Assembly: GCA_910588875.1 (NCBI GenBank)
Contig: CAJURT010000011.1
Coordinates: 15,541-79,540, forward strand
Origin: an uncultured Lachnospiraceae bacterium
GTDB taxonomy: Bacteria; Bacillota; Clostridia; Lachnospirales; Lachnospiraceae
DNA length: 64,000 bases
Direction: 5' to 3'
This document shows, one piece after another, positions 1 to 8,817 of this stretch (position 1 is the stretch's first letter; every line of letters starts with the position of its first letter). Both the position numbers and the translations under genes were made by a program. A model generated the notes under the pieces. The model was given only the letters and a program-made list of their open reading frames with translations, was not told the DNA's origin and ran no database searches.

Positions 1-1
1 G

Positions 2-1672
2 AGGGAAGCGGAGATGGAGCGGACGATACAAATCCTGTGCAGGAAGGATAAAAACAATGTGCTCCATATTGGGGAGCCGGGAGTGGGGAAAACAGCGCTT
101 GCCTATGGCCTGGCGCAGCTTTTACAGAAAGGGCAGGTGCCAAAGCCGCTTCTGGGAGCCCACCTGTTTGCCCTGGATTTGGGCGGCCTGCTGGCAGGGA
201 CCCAATACCGGGGAGATTTCGAAAAAAGGTTTAAAGAGATCATGGAGGGGCTTTCCAGGGAAGAGAACCCGATCCTTTACCTGGATGAGATCCATAATAT
301 TGTGGGCGCCGGGGCAGTGAATGGCGGCAGCCTGGATGCGGCTAACCTGTTAAAGCCATATCTGGCAGCAGGGCATATCCGCTTTATCGGGGCTACTACC
401 TATGAGGAGTACAAAAAGCATTTTTCCGGCAGCAAAAGCCTGGTACGGCGTTTCCAAAATGTAGATATCAAAGAGCCAAGCAGGGAGGAAGCAGTCGAGA
501 TTTTAAAAGGCCTTAAAAGCGGATATGAAAAGTACCATGGTGTCAGGTATGGCACCGGGGTGCTGGAGCATGCAGTGGAGGTCAGCAGCCGTTTTATCAA
601 TGAACGTTTTCTCCCGGATAAGGCGATTGACCTGATTGACGAGGCCGGGGCATACCGCCGTCTCCATCCCTTGCCGCAAAAGAAGCAGACGGTGACCAGG
701 GCCTTGATTGATGAGGTATTGGCGAAAACCTGTAATATTCCGGTACAGAACGTAGAAAAAGGGGAGACGGAGAAGCTGGCAGTATTGGATAAAAGGCTGA
801 AAAGCCAAATATTCGGGCAGGACGCAGCAGTAGAACAGGTGGTAAATGCAGTAAAATTCTCCCGGGCAGGGCTCAACGAGGAAAATAAACCGATTGCCTC
901 ATTTCTGTTTGTTGGGGCGACGGGGGTGGGGAAAACAGAACTGTCCAAGGCGCTGGCATCCGAACTTGGCATTTCTTTTATGCGTTATGATATGAGTGAA
1001 TATGCGGAAAAGCATGCTGTGGCAAAGCTGATCGGTGCACCGGCCGGGTATGTGGGCTATGAGGAAGGGGGGATCCTGACAGAAGAGATCCGGCGCCATC
1101 CCCACGGGGTGCTCTTGCTGGATGAGATTGAAAAGGCGCATCCGGATATCTTCAATGTGCTTTTGCAGGTGATGGATTATGCAACATTGACTGACAACCA
1201 GGGAAGAAAGGCAGATTTCAGGAATATCATACTGATTATGACATCCAATGCAGGGGCCAGGGAAGTCGGAAAGGGCAGGATCGGGTTCGGCGGCGATACG
1301 AGGAACCTGGAGGCTCTTGAGGAAGCGGTGAAAAGAATCTTTCAGCCGGAATTCCGCAACCGGCTGAGCCGGATTGTGCTGTTTCGCGGAATGGATGAGG
1401 AGATGGCGGGGGAGATTACGAAAAAGAAACTCCGCCAGCTTTCCGATAAGCTGGCGGCGCGGAAGGTGGAACTGGTTGTGGCAAAAGAGGCCGTGGAGCA
1501 TGTGAGGAAGGCCGGGATTACAAGGGAATATGGAGCCAGGGAGATTGACCGGGTAATATCGGCAAAGGTAAAACCCTTGCTGGCGGAACTCCTTCTGTTT
1601 GGGAGGCTAAAGAGGGGCGGGAAATGTGTACTGGCTGAAAAGGATGGGGAACTGACTATCGAAAACAGATAG
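2..1672 (+). CDS. clpA: ClpA-type AAA+ unfoldase, 5' part outside window
   Basis: ATP-dependent Clp protease ATPase subunit that unfolds substrates for ClpP in the cytoplasm. The frame is open to the left window edge, so the N-terminal adaptor domain and the start are missing; the first in-window ATG at 14 is internal. Two AAA+ modules are visible: D1 with Walker A GEPGVGKT and Walker B LYLDEIH, and D2 with VGATGVGKTE and LLLDEIEKAHPD, then the C-terminal small domain. The long coiled-coil middle domain of ClpB/ClpC is absent between D1 and D2, which points to ClpA. The tripeptide IGF in D2 (near nucleotide 1283) matches the ClpP-docking loop, so it probably partners ClpP. recU follows 31 bp downstream and may be cotranscribed. 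Confidence 0.93.
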   Translation, partial: REAEMERTIQILCRKDKNNVLHIGEPGVGKTALAYGLAQLLQKGQVPKPLLGAHLFALDLGGLLAGTQYRGDFEKRFKEIMEGLSREENPILYLDEIHNIVGAGAVNGGSLDAANLLKPYLAAGHIRFIGATTYEEYKKHFSGSKSLVRRFQNVDIKEPSREEAVEILKGLKSGYEKYHGVRYGTGVLEHAVEVSSRFINERFLPDKAIDLIDEAGAYRRLHPLPQKKQTVTRALIDEVLAKTCNIPVQNVEKGETEKLAVLDKRLKSQIFGQDAAVEQVVNAVKFSRAGLNEENKPIASFLFVGATGVGKTELSKALASELGISFMRYDMSEYAEKHAVAKLIGAPAGYVGYEEGGILTEEIRRHPHGVLLLDEIEKAHPDIFNVLLQVMDYATLTDNQGRKADFRNIILIMTSNAGAREVGKGRIGFGGDTRNLEALEEAVKRIFQPEFRNRLSRIVLFRGMDEEMAGEITKKKLRQLSDKLAARKVELVVAKEAVEHVRKAGITREYGAREIDRVISAKVKPLLAELLLFGRLKRGGKCVLAEKDGELTIENR

Positions 1673-1703
1673 AAGCACAAAAGGACGGAAGGGGAAAACA
1701 GCT

Positions 1704-2234
1704 ATGAGTACATGGAAAAGCCGGGGGCTCAGGGGCTCGACGCTGGAGGATATGATCAATCACAGCAATGAGATTTATCGGGACAAAAAGCTGGCATTGA
1801 TCCAAAAGATACCGACCCCGATTACCCCGATTACGATAGACAAGGAAAGCAGGCACATTACCCTGGCATATTTTGACCAGAAGAGTACCGTGGACTATAT
1901 TGGCGCAGTACAGGGGATCCCGGTATGTTTTGACGCAAAAGAATGTGCGGTAAAGACATTTCCTTTGCAGAATATCCACAGGCACCAGATTTCCTTTATG
2001 GAAGAATTTGAAAACCAGGGAGGGGTTTCTTTTATTTTGCTGCATTTCACCACAGAGGATGAAATATACTATATCCCCTTCGGGGATCTGCACCGTTTCT
2101 GGCAGCGTATGGAGGACGGGGGCAGGAAGAGTTTTACTTACGAAGAGGTGGACAAGTCCCTGAGAGTGTGGCCCCACCGGGATATCCTGGTTCATTATCT
2201 GGAGGCGCTGAAAGAGGATCTGGGCAGGAGATAA
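1704..2234 (+). CDS. recU: RecU-type Holliday junction resolvase
   Basis: A 176-residue protein resembling RecU, the Firmicute Holliday junction endonuclease acting in recombination and chromosome segregation. Visible signatures are the N-terminal G-S/T-x-L-E-D-x-I-N motif (STLEDMINHSN), the metal-site segment TVDYIGAVQG followed by CFDAKE (the D...ExK nuclease core) and the FPLQNIHRHQ segment typical of the family. A GGAAGGGG ribosome site precedes the ATG. It lies 31 bp after clpA and 113 bp before the uracil permease. Family fit is good by motif; in many Firmicutes recU sits beside a penicillin-binding protein gene, which is not the case here. Confidence 0.85.
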   Translation: MSTWKSRGLRGSTLEDMINHSNEIYRDKKLALIQKIPTPITPITIDKESRHITLAYFDQKSTVDYIGAVQGIPVCFDAKECAVKTFPLQNIHRHQISFMEEFENQGGVSFILLHFTTEDEIYYIPFGDLHRFWQRMEDGGRKSFTYEEVDKSLRVWPHRDILVHYLEALKEDLGRR

Positions 2235-2347
2235 ATCCACAAAGAAGGCATTGTCCCGTATTTTCTGGTAGACATCGGCGGAAACTTATGGAATAATAGG
2301 GGAGATGAAATGGTGTCCATATTACTTATGGGAAAAGGAGGCAGGTT

Positions 2348-3607
2348 ATGGGAACAAAACGTATCATTCAGGTGGAAGAGAAGGTGCCATTCCAGCTGTT
2401 GGCGCCGCTGAGCATCCAACATATGTTTGCCATGTTCGGTGCATCGGTGCTGGTGCCCTTTATCTTCGGCATCAGCCCGGCGATTGTGCTTTTTATGAAT
2501 GGTGTCGGCACACTGCTGTTTATTGTGGTGACAAAGGGCAAAGCCCCGGCTTATCTGGGCTCCAGCTTTGCGTTTTTGGCACCGGCGGGGATCGTCATCC
2601 AGAACTGGGGTTATGAGTATGCCTTAGGAGGCTTTGTGGCGGTGGGTTTCTGCGGCTGTGTCCTGGCGCTGATTGTGTATAAGTTTGGTACGGACTGGAT
2701 TGACGTGGTGCTGCCTCCGGCAGCCATGGGGCCGGTGGTGGCACTTATTGGACTGGAACTGTCCTCCTCAGCCGCCGGCAATGCGGGGCTGCTCGATGAG
2801 GTGGTCCAGCCAGCGAATGTGGTTGTCTTCCTGGTGACTCTTGGCTTTGCGGTCTTCGGTTCAATTCTGTTTAAAGGCTTCCTGTCAGTGATTCCGATTT
2901 TGATTGCCGTGATTGCAGGGTATGTGGCGGCGGTCTGCTGCGGGATTGTCAGTTTTGAGGCCGTGGCTGCTGCACCGTGGTTTGCCTTACCGGATTTTAC
3001 CACTCCCAAATTTGACCCGGAGGCAATCCTGATTATCCTGCCGGTAATCCTGGTCATTGCCTCGGAGCATATCGGGCATCAGGTAGTGACCAGCAAGATT
3101 GTGGGGCGTGACCTTCTCAAGGATCCAGGGCTTCACAGGAGCCTGTTCGGAGATAATTTTTCCACGATGGTTTCCGGGATGATCGGTTCGGTACCGACGA
3201 CTACTTATGGGGAGAATATCGGCGTGATGGCCATGACCGGCGTCTACAGTGTCCATGTGATCGCAGGGGCAGCTGTGCTGTCGATTGTCTGTTCTTTTGT
3301 GGGTAAGCTGTCGATGCTGATCAGTACGATTCCGGGGCCGGTAATCGGCGGCATTTCCTTTTTGCTATATGGGATGATCGGCACTTCCGGTCTTCGGATC
3401 CTGGTGGATTCCAAGGTGGACTTTGGAAAATCACGGAACCAGGCACTGACTTCTGTGATCTTTGTGGCCGGGCTTTCCGGGATTGCCGTTAAGATCGGGA
3501 ATATCCAGCTGACGGGCATGGTATTGGCCTGTGTGGTGGGAATGGCGCTGAGTCTGGCATTTTATTTGCTGGATAAGGCGAAGCTGACCAATGACCGGGA
3601 AGAATAA
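2348..3607 (+). CDS. uraA: NCS2 uracil/xanthine permease
   Basis: A 419-residue integral membrane protein of the nucleobase:cation symporter-2 family, probably a uracil importer. It has many hydrophobic segments and the characteristic early segment LLAPLSIQHMFAMFG; the substrate-site segment around SEHIGHQV (His/Glu in the eighth helix) is intact. The C-terminal half carries the expected GMIGSVPTTTYGENIGVMA block. The start ATG has an AAAAGGAGG site 7 nt upstream. Length is normal for the family. It is followed after 32 bp by cobI; no pyrimidine gene is adjacent, so uracil rather than xanthine specificity rests on sequence resemblance only. Confidence 0.88.
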   Translation: MGTKRIIQVEEKVPFQLLAPLSIQHMFAMFGASVLVPFIFGISPAIVLFMNGVGTLLFIVVTKGKAPAYLGSSFAFLAPAGIVIQNWGYEYALGGFVAVGFCGCVLALIVYKFGTDWIDVVLPPAAMGPVVALIGLELSSSAAGNAGLLDEVVQPANVVVFLVTLGFAVFGSILFKGFLSVIPILIAVIAGYVAAVCCGIVSFEAVAAAPWFALPDFTTPKFDPEAILIILPVILVIASEHIGHQVVTSKIVGRDLLKDPGLHRSLFGDNFSTMVSGMIGSVPTTTYGENIGVMAMTGVYSVHVIAGAAVLSIVCSFVGKLSMLISTIPGPVIGGISFLLYGMIGTSGLRILVDSKVDFGKSRNQALTSVIFVAGLSGIAVKIGNIQLTGMVLACVVGMALSLAFYLLDKAKLTNDREE

Positions 3608-3639
3608 CAGAAGGATATGTGGTGGGAGAGGATAATATC

Positions 3640-4323
3640 ATGAGTGGAACATTATACGGTGTGGGAGTGGGGCCGGGAGACCCCAGGCAGATGACGCTTC
3701 TGGCAGTGGAAACTATTGCCAGGTGTCCGGTGATTGCAGTTCCTGCCGTGGGCCGTGAGCATGCCATCAGCTATCAGATTGCCAGCGGTGCCGTAAAAGG
3801 GCTGGAGGAGAAGGACTGCCTGAACCTTTCGACTCCGATGACCAAAGATCCCCAGGTGCTGGCACAGAGTTATGAACTGGCGGCAGGACAGATCGTGGGG
3901 CAGCTGGAGAGAGGGCGGGATGTGGCATACCTTACCTTGGGGGATCCAACAATTTATTCTACTTATATTTATATCCACCGCCTTGTGCGGGAGAAGGGTT
4001 ATCCGGTGCAGATTATCAATGGGATACCCTCCTTCTGTGCGGTGGCGGCGCGTATGGGAGACAGCCTGGCAGACCGTTCGGAGCAGCTGCATATTATCCC
4101 TTCTAATTATGATATTGAGGCGGCATTGGATTATCCGGGGAGCAAGGTGTTTATGAAAGCAGCCTCCAAGCTTTCCACGGTGAAGCAGACGCTAAAAGAG
4201 AGAAAGCTGGCCGGGGTGATGGTGGAGAATTGCGGGTTTCCGGATGAACATATCTATGAGGGGACTGAGACGATGCCAGAGAAGGCAGGATACTATACAA
4301 CAGTCCTGGTAAAGGAAGGATGA
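3640..4323 (+). CDS. cobI: Precorrin-2 C20-methyltransferase (cobalamin pathway)
   Basis: SAM-dependent tetrapyrrole methylase of 227 residues that adds the C-20 methyl group of the corrin precursor in cobalamin synthesis (CobI/CbiL). Visible motifs are the N-terminal GVGPGDP loop, YLTLGDPTIYSTY in the SAM pocket, and the GIPSFCAVAARMG segment. I place the start at the ATG at 3640, which has GGGAGAGG about 8 nt upstream; an in-frame GTG at 3619 lies too close to the preceding stop to have its own site. It stands alone between a uracil permease and a convergent purF-like gene; the only other B12 gene in the window is cbiA near 52.6 kb. Cobalt-precorrin versus precorrin substrate cannot be told from sequence. 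Confidence 0.87.
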   Translation: MSGTLYGVGVGPGDPRQMTLLAVETIARCPVIAVPAVGREHAISYQIASGAVKGLEEKDCLNLSTPMTKDPQVLAQSYELAAGQIVGQLERGRDVAYLTLGDPTIYSTYIYIHRLVREKGYPVQIINGIPSFCAVAARMGDSLADRSEQLHIIPSNYDIEAALDYPGSKVFMKAASKLSTVKQTLKERKLAGVMVENCGFPDEHIYEGTETMPEKAGYYTTVLVKEG

Positions 4324-4338
4324 GCCGTTGGGAGGCAT

Positions 4339-4383
4339 AAAAAAACGGGGCAGAACCCGGCGCGGTGTCTGGTTCTGCCTCCG
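4339..4383 (-). terminator. Intrinsic terminator of the PurF-like gene (convergent with cobI)
   Basis: The arms GGCAGAACC (4349-4357) and GGTTCTGCC (4371-4379) form a perfect 9-bp stem. Read on the minus strand the stem is followed by a 7-T run (A-run at 4339-4345), so it fits a terminator for the minus-strand gene. On the plus strand no good T tract follows, so any effect on cobI would be weaker. Confidence 0.85.
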
Positions 4384-4421
4384 TCTGTTGCCGTTTTTGG
4401 ATAACCTGTTTTTGGATTAGG

Positions 4422-5900
4422 CTATTCCCGGCCGCTCCAGCAGTAAGTGCAGAGGGAAGCGGCAGGAAGACCGATGGACTCAATCAAGTCATCCAAGCGA
4501 TGGAATTTGAGAGAAGTGAAGTTTAACCGCCTGCGGATTTCTTCTACCATCTCTGCGTAATTGCGGCTGTCCGGATCAGCATAATCGGCCAGCAATTCAG
4601 GGGTAACGAAATCCCCTTCCCGTTCCTTTATGATCCGGCGGGTGATCAGATCCAGGTCAGAGTTGGAACGGGAAAAATTCAAATATTTGCAGCCAAAGAG
4701 CAATGGCGGGCAGGCTGGGCGGATGTGCACTTCCCTGGCGCCGCTTTGGTAGAGAAATTCCGTCGTCTCCCCCAGCTGGGTGCCGCGGACAATGGAATCA
4801 TCGATCAAGAGCAGGCTTTTGCCGTGGATCAGGGCATCTACCGGGATCAGTTTCATCTTGGCAATCAGATTGCGCTGGCTCTGGTTTTGGGGCATGAAGG
4901 AACGGGGCCAGGTAGGGGTATATTTGATGAAGGGGCGGGCAAAGGGGATCCCGGATTCGTTGGCATAGCCGATAGCGTGGGCGATCCCGGAGTCCGGGAC
5001 ACCGGCAACGATATCAGGGCTGATTGCATTGCCGGCGGGATCCGTGCCGGAAGAACTGTTTTTGCCCTGGCAGCCACTGCAGTTCCCTTTGCAGCCAAGA
5101 TCACGCCGGGCCAGGATCTCCCCGCAGCGGTAGCGCATCTCTTCCACATTGACCCCTTCATAGCTGGAAGTGGGGTAGCCATAATAAACCCAGAGGAAAG
5201 AGCAGATCTTCATCTCCTTCCGGGGCTGGCTCAGGGATTGGATGCCGGAAGGGTTGATCAGGGCGATCTCCCCAGGGCCTAATTCTGTACAGTCATGGTA
5301 CCCTAAGTTGATGTAGGCAAAGCTTTCAAAGGATACGCAGTAAGCGTTGTCCTTTTTGCCGATCACTACCGGGGTCCGTCCATATCGGTCCCGGGAAGCA
5401 TAGATACCCTCTGGGGTCAGGAGCAGGATGGTCATGGAACCTTCGATCAGTTCCTGGGCATATAAAAGCCCCTCCACCAGGCTCTGTTTCTGGTTGATGA
5501 TGGAAGCAGTCAGTTCAGTGGCATTGATCCGGCCACCAGACATCTCCATAAAATGGATATGCCCGTTCTCAAAGGCCTGATGGATCAGATCCTCTTCGTT
5601 ATTGATTTTTCCTACGGTTACGATGGCATAGCTGCCAAGATGGGACTGGATCAATAGCGGCTGCGGCTCGTTGTCGGAGATGGAACCAATGCCGGAATTG
5701 CCGGTGAGTTCTTCCACGTCCCGTTCAAATTTGGTGCGGAACGGGGAGTTCTCAATATTGTGGATACTTCTCTGGAAACCATTTGTGCCGTAGACAGCCA
5801 TGCCGCCACGGCGGGTTCCTAAGTGGGAATGATAGTCAGTTCCGAAAAACAGATCCATGACGCAGTCTTCTTTTGATGTAACGCCAAAAAATCCACCCAT
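4422..5900 (-). CDS. PurF-like amidophosphoribosyltransferase lacking the N-terminal Cys
   Basis: A 492-residue protein with the two-domain layout of glutamine-PRPP amidotransferase (PurF), which makes phosphoribosylamine in purine synthesis. The C-terminal PRPP-binding signature LLLIDDSIVRGTQ is intact, and the scattered cysteines that hold the 4Fe-4S cluster in the Bacillus enzyme have counterparts (KICSFLW, GCKYLNF, LCTYC). The N terminus begins M-G-G-F-F-G where active PurF has Cys as residue 1 after Met removal (CGIFG/CGVFG), so glutaminase activity should be lost. An extra Cys-rich insert, CKGNCSGC, lies near residue 270. Start is fixed by GGGAGG about 9 nt upstream. It may use free ammonia or act as a sensor or regulatory paralogue. 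It is divergent from the DUF1266 gene across a palindrome. Confidence 0.8.
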   Translation of the reverse strand: MGGFFGVTSKEDCVMDLFFGTDYHSHLGTRRGGMAVYGTNGFQRSIHNIENSPFRTKFERDVEELTGNSGIGSISDNEPQPLLIQSHLGSYAIVTVGKINNEEDLIHQAFENGHIHFMEMSGGRINATELTASIINQKQSLVEGLLYAQELIEGSMTILLLTPEGIYASRDRYGRTPVVIGKKDNAYCVSFESFAYINLGYHDCTELGPGEIALINPSGIQSLSQPRKEMKICSFLWVYYGYPTSSYEGVNVEEMRYRCGEILARRDLGCKGNCSGCQGKNSSSGTDPAGNAISPDIVAGVPDSGIAHAIGYANESGIPFARPFIKYTPTWPRSFMPQNQSQRNLIAKMKLIPVDALIHGKSLLLIDDSIVRGTQLGETTEFLYQSGAREVHIRPACPPLLFGCKYLNFSRSNSDLDLITRRIIKEREGDFVTPELLADYADPDSRNYAEMVEEIRRRLNFTSLKFHRLDDLIESIGLPAASLCTYCWSGRE

Positions 5901-5970
5901 GTTGTGAATCCTCCCGGTTATGGTATTGTAATATTGGATATTGTCTGGTATAAGTTTTGGGCAATTCTGG

Positions 5971-5990
5971 TTATGAAAGTACTTTCATAA
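5971..5990. promoter_or_regulatory. Perfect 20-bp palindrome, operator-like
   Basis: TTATGAAAGT followed directly by ACTTTCATAA is a perfect 20-bp inverted repeat in the 184-bp divergent region between the PurF-like gene and the DUF1266 gene. Allowing one bulged G the symmetry extends outward through TTCTG and CAGAA. A possible plus-strand promoter (TTTCAT at 5983, TATAAA at 6005, spacing 16) overlaps the right arm. A dimeric repressor or activator site is the simplest reading; the regulator is not identified. Confidence 0.55.
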
Positions 5991-6084
5991 CAGAAAGCAA
6001 TCCGTATAAAAGTGTAACATATAAGATGCATCTAAGACAATCATTGGATTTATTAAAAATTCTAATAAAAGGGAGGAATGCAGG

Positions 6085-7377
6085 ATGGCAGTGACACGGG
6101 TTTATATCGGGCATAGCAATACCCGGCAAAAGGTGCTCGCAGTAGGGATGATGGTGGTGATGGGATTGTTTGGGATCCTGGGTTCAAACGTGATTGCGCC
6201 TATACTTTACCATAAGGAGGCAGATCAGATTGACGTATCCCCTGGCAGCATCGGGAGCAGGGCGGACGGGAGCGTCCCGGTGGTAACTACGCTGGAGGAG
6301 ATGGAGGGCGGAGAGCCTTTTGTGCTGAGAAATGAGGAGTTCGGCGACTGGACTAACAGCACTGGTGAACGGATCGGGGAGACTTATTATAATAAGATTA
6401 CCCTGGAGGATGGCACCATTCTTGCTGCCAGGATTCATTTTGAAGCGCAGACGGAGGAGTTGGTCCGGGAGGAAGGGGAATTTATTACGGATTATGACCA
6501 TATGATTGTCACATACCCCATTGGGGTCATGAGGCCATGGCCCGAAGAGGAGCAGGAACTGGCGAAGGCGGCAGGCTGGATAACCTATAAGGCCGGATAT
6601 CTGGATATGGAAGGGGATTTTGGCGTGGAACTTCCGGATCTGGGAAAGATGAAAAAGGATTGGAGCCTGAAAATGCTGGGAGCAGGCCTGGCAGTGGGGC
6701 TGGCGGCCACTACGGTTGCAGATTTATGTATGAGGCGGAAGGAGGAGCAGGCTTCCACACCTCAGACAGAACAGGAACTGTGGATTCTTGGCACTTATGC
6801 AAACTGGGCGCAGTATTTTGGGCAGCTGAATTACAAGGGGCGCCTTACGACGCCTAATACGGCGGCCAGTTTTTTGTATCTGGGCGGGCGCCCGAAGGAT
6901 GAGGACAGCAAAAAGCTGACGATTAAGGTATTGAAGAAAGATTGGGAAATCAAGAACCGTGAGGATTTGCTGGACACGGTAGAGTATATGAGCAAGGGGA
7001 ATGGCTTTTGGAACTGCACGACCCAATATGACCGGGCTTGGGAATTGTGCCGTTCCACCCAGCTGCTGGGCATGGGATATATTGCCGGCTGGCTGACAAA
7101 GAAGGAGATGCTGGAGCGTTCCAGCATTGTGGGGAATATTATCCAGAGAGTTTTTGGGGGGTGGGAAGAACTGTCAGAGAGTTATCTGGAGGCTTATACG
7201 AAATGGGGGATGGAAACCTTCGGCCAGCAGGCCGAAGCAGTCATAGAAATGCGGAGGCAGATACAACAGAATCTGAATAACCGGAAGGACAGCCCTTACC
7301 GGCTCCCCTGGATGCTTCCCCTCGGCATGGACAGTCAACGGATGGAACGGGTAAAGGAGAAGACGGGGGAGGTATGA
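6085..7377 (+). CDS. DUF1266-containing membrane protein
   Basis: A 430-residue protein of unknown function. A hydrophobic segment near residues 18-40 and a second near 196-213 suggest two membrane passes, with the region between them outside or in a loop. The C-terminal 200 residues, starting with ELWILGTYANWAQYF and containing the W-x-I-x-N-R-x-D/E-x-L segment (WEIKNREDLLDTV) and WNCTTQYDRAWELCRSTQL, resemble the DUF1266 family, whose role is not known. A GGGAGG site precedes the ATG. It is transcribed divergently from the PurF-like gene and precedes the his operon promoter on the same strand. Confidence 0.7.
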   Translation: MAVTRVYIGHSNTRQKVLAVGMMVVMGLFGILGSNVIAPILYHKEADQIDVSPGSIGSRADGSVPVVTTLEEMEGGEPFVLRNEEFGDWTNSTGERIGETYYNKITLEDGTILAARIHFEAQTEELVREEGEFITDYDHMIVTYPIGVMRPWPEEEQELAKAAGWITYKAGYLDMEGDFGVELPDLGKMKKDWSLKMLGAGLAVGLAATTVADLCMRRKEEQASTPQTEQELWILGTYANWAQYFGQLNYKGRLTTPNTAASFLYLGGRPKDEDSKKLTIKVLKKDWEIKNREDLLDTVEYMSKGNGFWNCTTQYDRAWELCRSTQLLGMGYIAGWLTKKEMLERSSIVGNIIQRVFGGWEELSESYLEAYTKWGMETFGQQAEAVIEMRRQIQQNLNNRKDSPYRLPWMLPLGMDSQRMERVKEKTGEV

Positions 7378-7395
7378 AAATATAAAAACCAAAGA

Positions 7396-7424
7396 TTGAC
7401 AAGCAGGCCATCTTATTTTATAAT
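7396..7424 (+). promoter_or_regulatory. Sigma-A promoter of the his operon
   Basis: TTGACA at 7396-7401 and TATAAT at 7419-7424 are both consensus hexamers separated by exactly 17 bp. The site lies 75 bp before the chosen hisZ start, with no gene between. The leader is too short for a T-box, and I see no specifier-loop or antiterminator structure. Confidence 0.85.
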
Positions 7425-7498
7425 CAGAAAACACATTGCCAAATTATCACTTTACCATATGGAAGTGCAGTGGGGATTCAGGGAAAGTGGAGGAAAAG

Positions 7499-8764
7499 AT
7501 GAGCAGACAGTTATTGCATACTCCGGAAGGGGTGCGGGATATTTATGCGGAAGAATGTGCCAGGAAAATGGCTGTGCAGGGTAAGATTCAGAAGGTGTTC
7601 CACCTGTATGGCTATCAAAATATTGAGACTCCCACCTTTGAATTTTTTGATATTTTTAAGAAAGAGCGGGGGAGTGCAGGAAGCCGGGAAATGTATAAAT
7701 TATTTGACCGGGAAAACAATACTCTGGTGCTGCGCCCGGATATGACACCGTCCATTGCCCGGTGTGTGGCGAAATATTTTATGGATGAGACGGAGCCTCT
7801 GCGGCTGTGTTATCTTGGGGCAACTTATTTAAATGCTGCCAGTTATCAGGGCAGGCTCAATGAGACTACCCAGACGGGAGCGGAGTTAATTGGGGACGAT
7901 TCCAGTGACGGGGATGCGGAGATGATCGCCATGGTCATCGATGCCTTGAAATCTACAGGGCTGCAGGAATTCCAGGTGGAACTGGGGCAGGTGGAATTCT
8001 ACCGGGGCCTGGTGGAGGAAGCCGGCCTGGATGAGGATACCCGGGAACAGCTGAGGGAGTTGGTTGAGAACAAGAACTTTTTTGGAGTGGAAGAACTTTT
8101 GACTGAGCAGACCATGGCAGAGGAGTTAAAGCAGGTTTTTTTAAAACTGCCGGAACTGTTCGGGGATATTGAGCAGATCCGTCTGGCCCGGTCCATGACA
8201 TCCAATCAGCGGGCATTGCGGGCCATTGACCGGCTGGAGCGGGTGCAGGAGATCCTGGACGGGTATGGGCTGGGAGAATATGTCTCTTACGATCTGGGGA
8301 TGCTGAGCAAATATTCCTATTATACCGGGATTATTTTTAAGGCATATACCTACGGGACGGGAGAGTATTTAGTGACCGGAGGCCGTTATGACAAGCTGTT
8401 GGTACAGTTTGGAAAGGATGCGCCTGCGGTGGGGTTTGCCATTGTGGTAGACCGGCTGATGCAGGCGCTTTCCCGGCAGAGGATCGCCACACAAGTGGAT
8501 ACGGTGGAGTGGATGGCGCTCTATGAGCCGGGAGCCAGAAAGGAGGCGATCCGTCTGGCGAAGCATTTCCGGGAAGCAGGGAAAGCTGTGCAGATGACCC
8601 GCAAACCGGCCGGGCACTCGGTGACGGACTATGTGTCCTATGCCAGGCGGCAGAGAATGAACTGGCTTTTGTACCTGGCAGGGGAAGGAAAACAAGTGGC
8701 AGAGTACCAGGTGGACAGCGGGAAGATGAGAGTGAAAAGCATAGAAGAATATTTCAGGCAATAG
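7499..8764 (+). CDS. hisZ: ATP phosphoribosyltransferase regulatory subunit
   Basis: HisZ is a catalytically inactive histidyl-tRNA-synthetase paralogue that forms a complex with short HisG and makes it active and histidine-sensitive. The 421-residue protein keeps the class II aaRS motifs (TPEGVRDIY at the N terminus, motif 2 region LRLCYLGATYLN, motif 3 TGGRYDKLL) but ends without a full tRNA anticodon domain. I chose ATG 7499 because GTGGAGG sits 6 nt upstream; the longer frame from 7436 has no site and would overlap the promoter spacer. It is the first gene of the his operon and is followed by short-form hisG, as expected for this partnership. Confidence 0.92.
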   Translation: MSRQLLHTPEGVRDIYAEECARKMAVQGKIQKVFHLYGYQNIETPTFEFFDIFKKERGSAGSREMYKLFDRENNTLVLRPDMTPSIARCVAKYFMDETEPLRLCYLGATYLNAASYQGRLNETTQTGAELIGDDSSDGDAEMIAMVIDALKSTGLQEFQVELGQVEFYRGLVEEAGLDEDTREQLRELVENKNFFGVEELLTEQTMAEELKQVFLKLPELFGDIEQIRLARSMTSNQRALRAIDRLERVQEILDGYGLGEYVSYDLGMLSKYSYYTGIIFKAYTYGTGEYLVTGGRYDKLLVQFGKDAPAVGFAIVVDRLMQALSRQRIATQVDTVEWMALYEPGARKEAIRLAKHFREAGKAVQMTRKPAGHSVTDYVSYARRQRMNWLLYLAGEGKQVAEYQVDSGKMRVKSIEEYFRQ

Positions 8765-8817
8765 AAAAATGAGGCAACGGCCCGGGAGGAAGGGCAGCTG
8801 CCGGAAGGATGGGAAGG

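Noticed and set aside
7378..7498. T-box or histidine leader peptide before the his operon
   Set aside because: Only about 75 nt lie between the promoter and hisZ, and no run of His codons, specifier loop or antiterminator is present.
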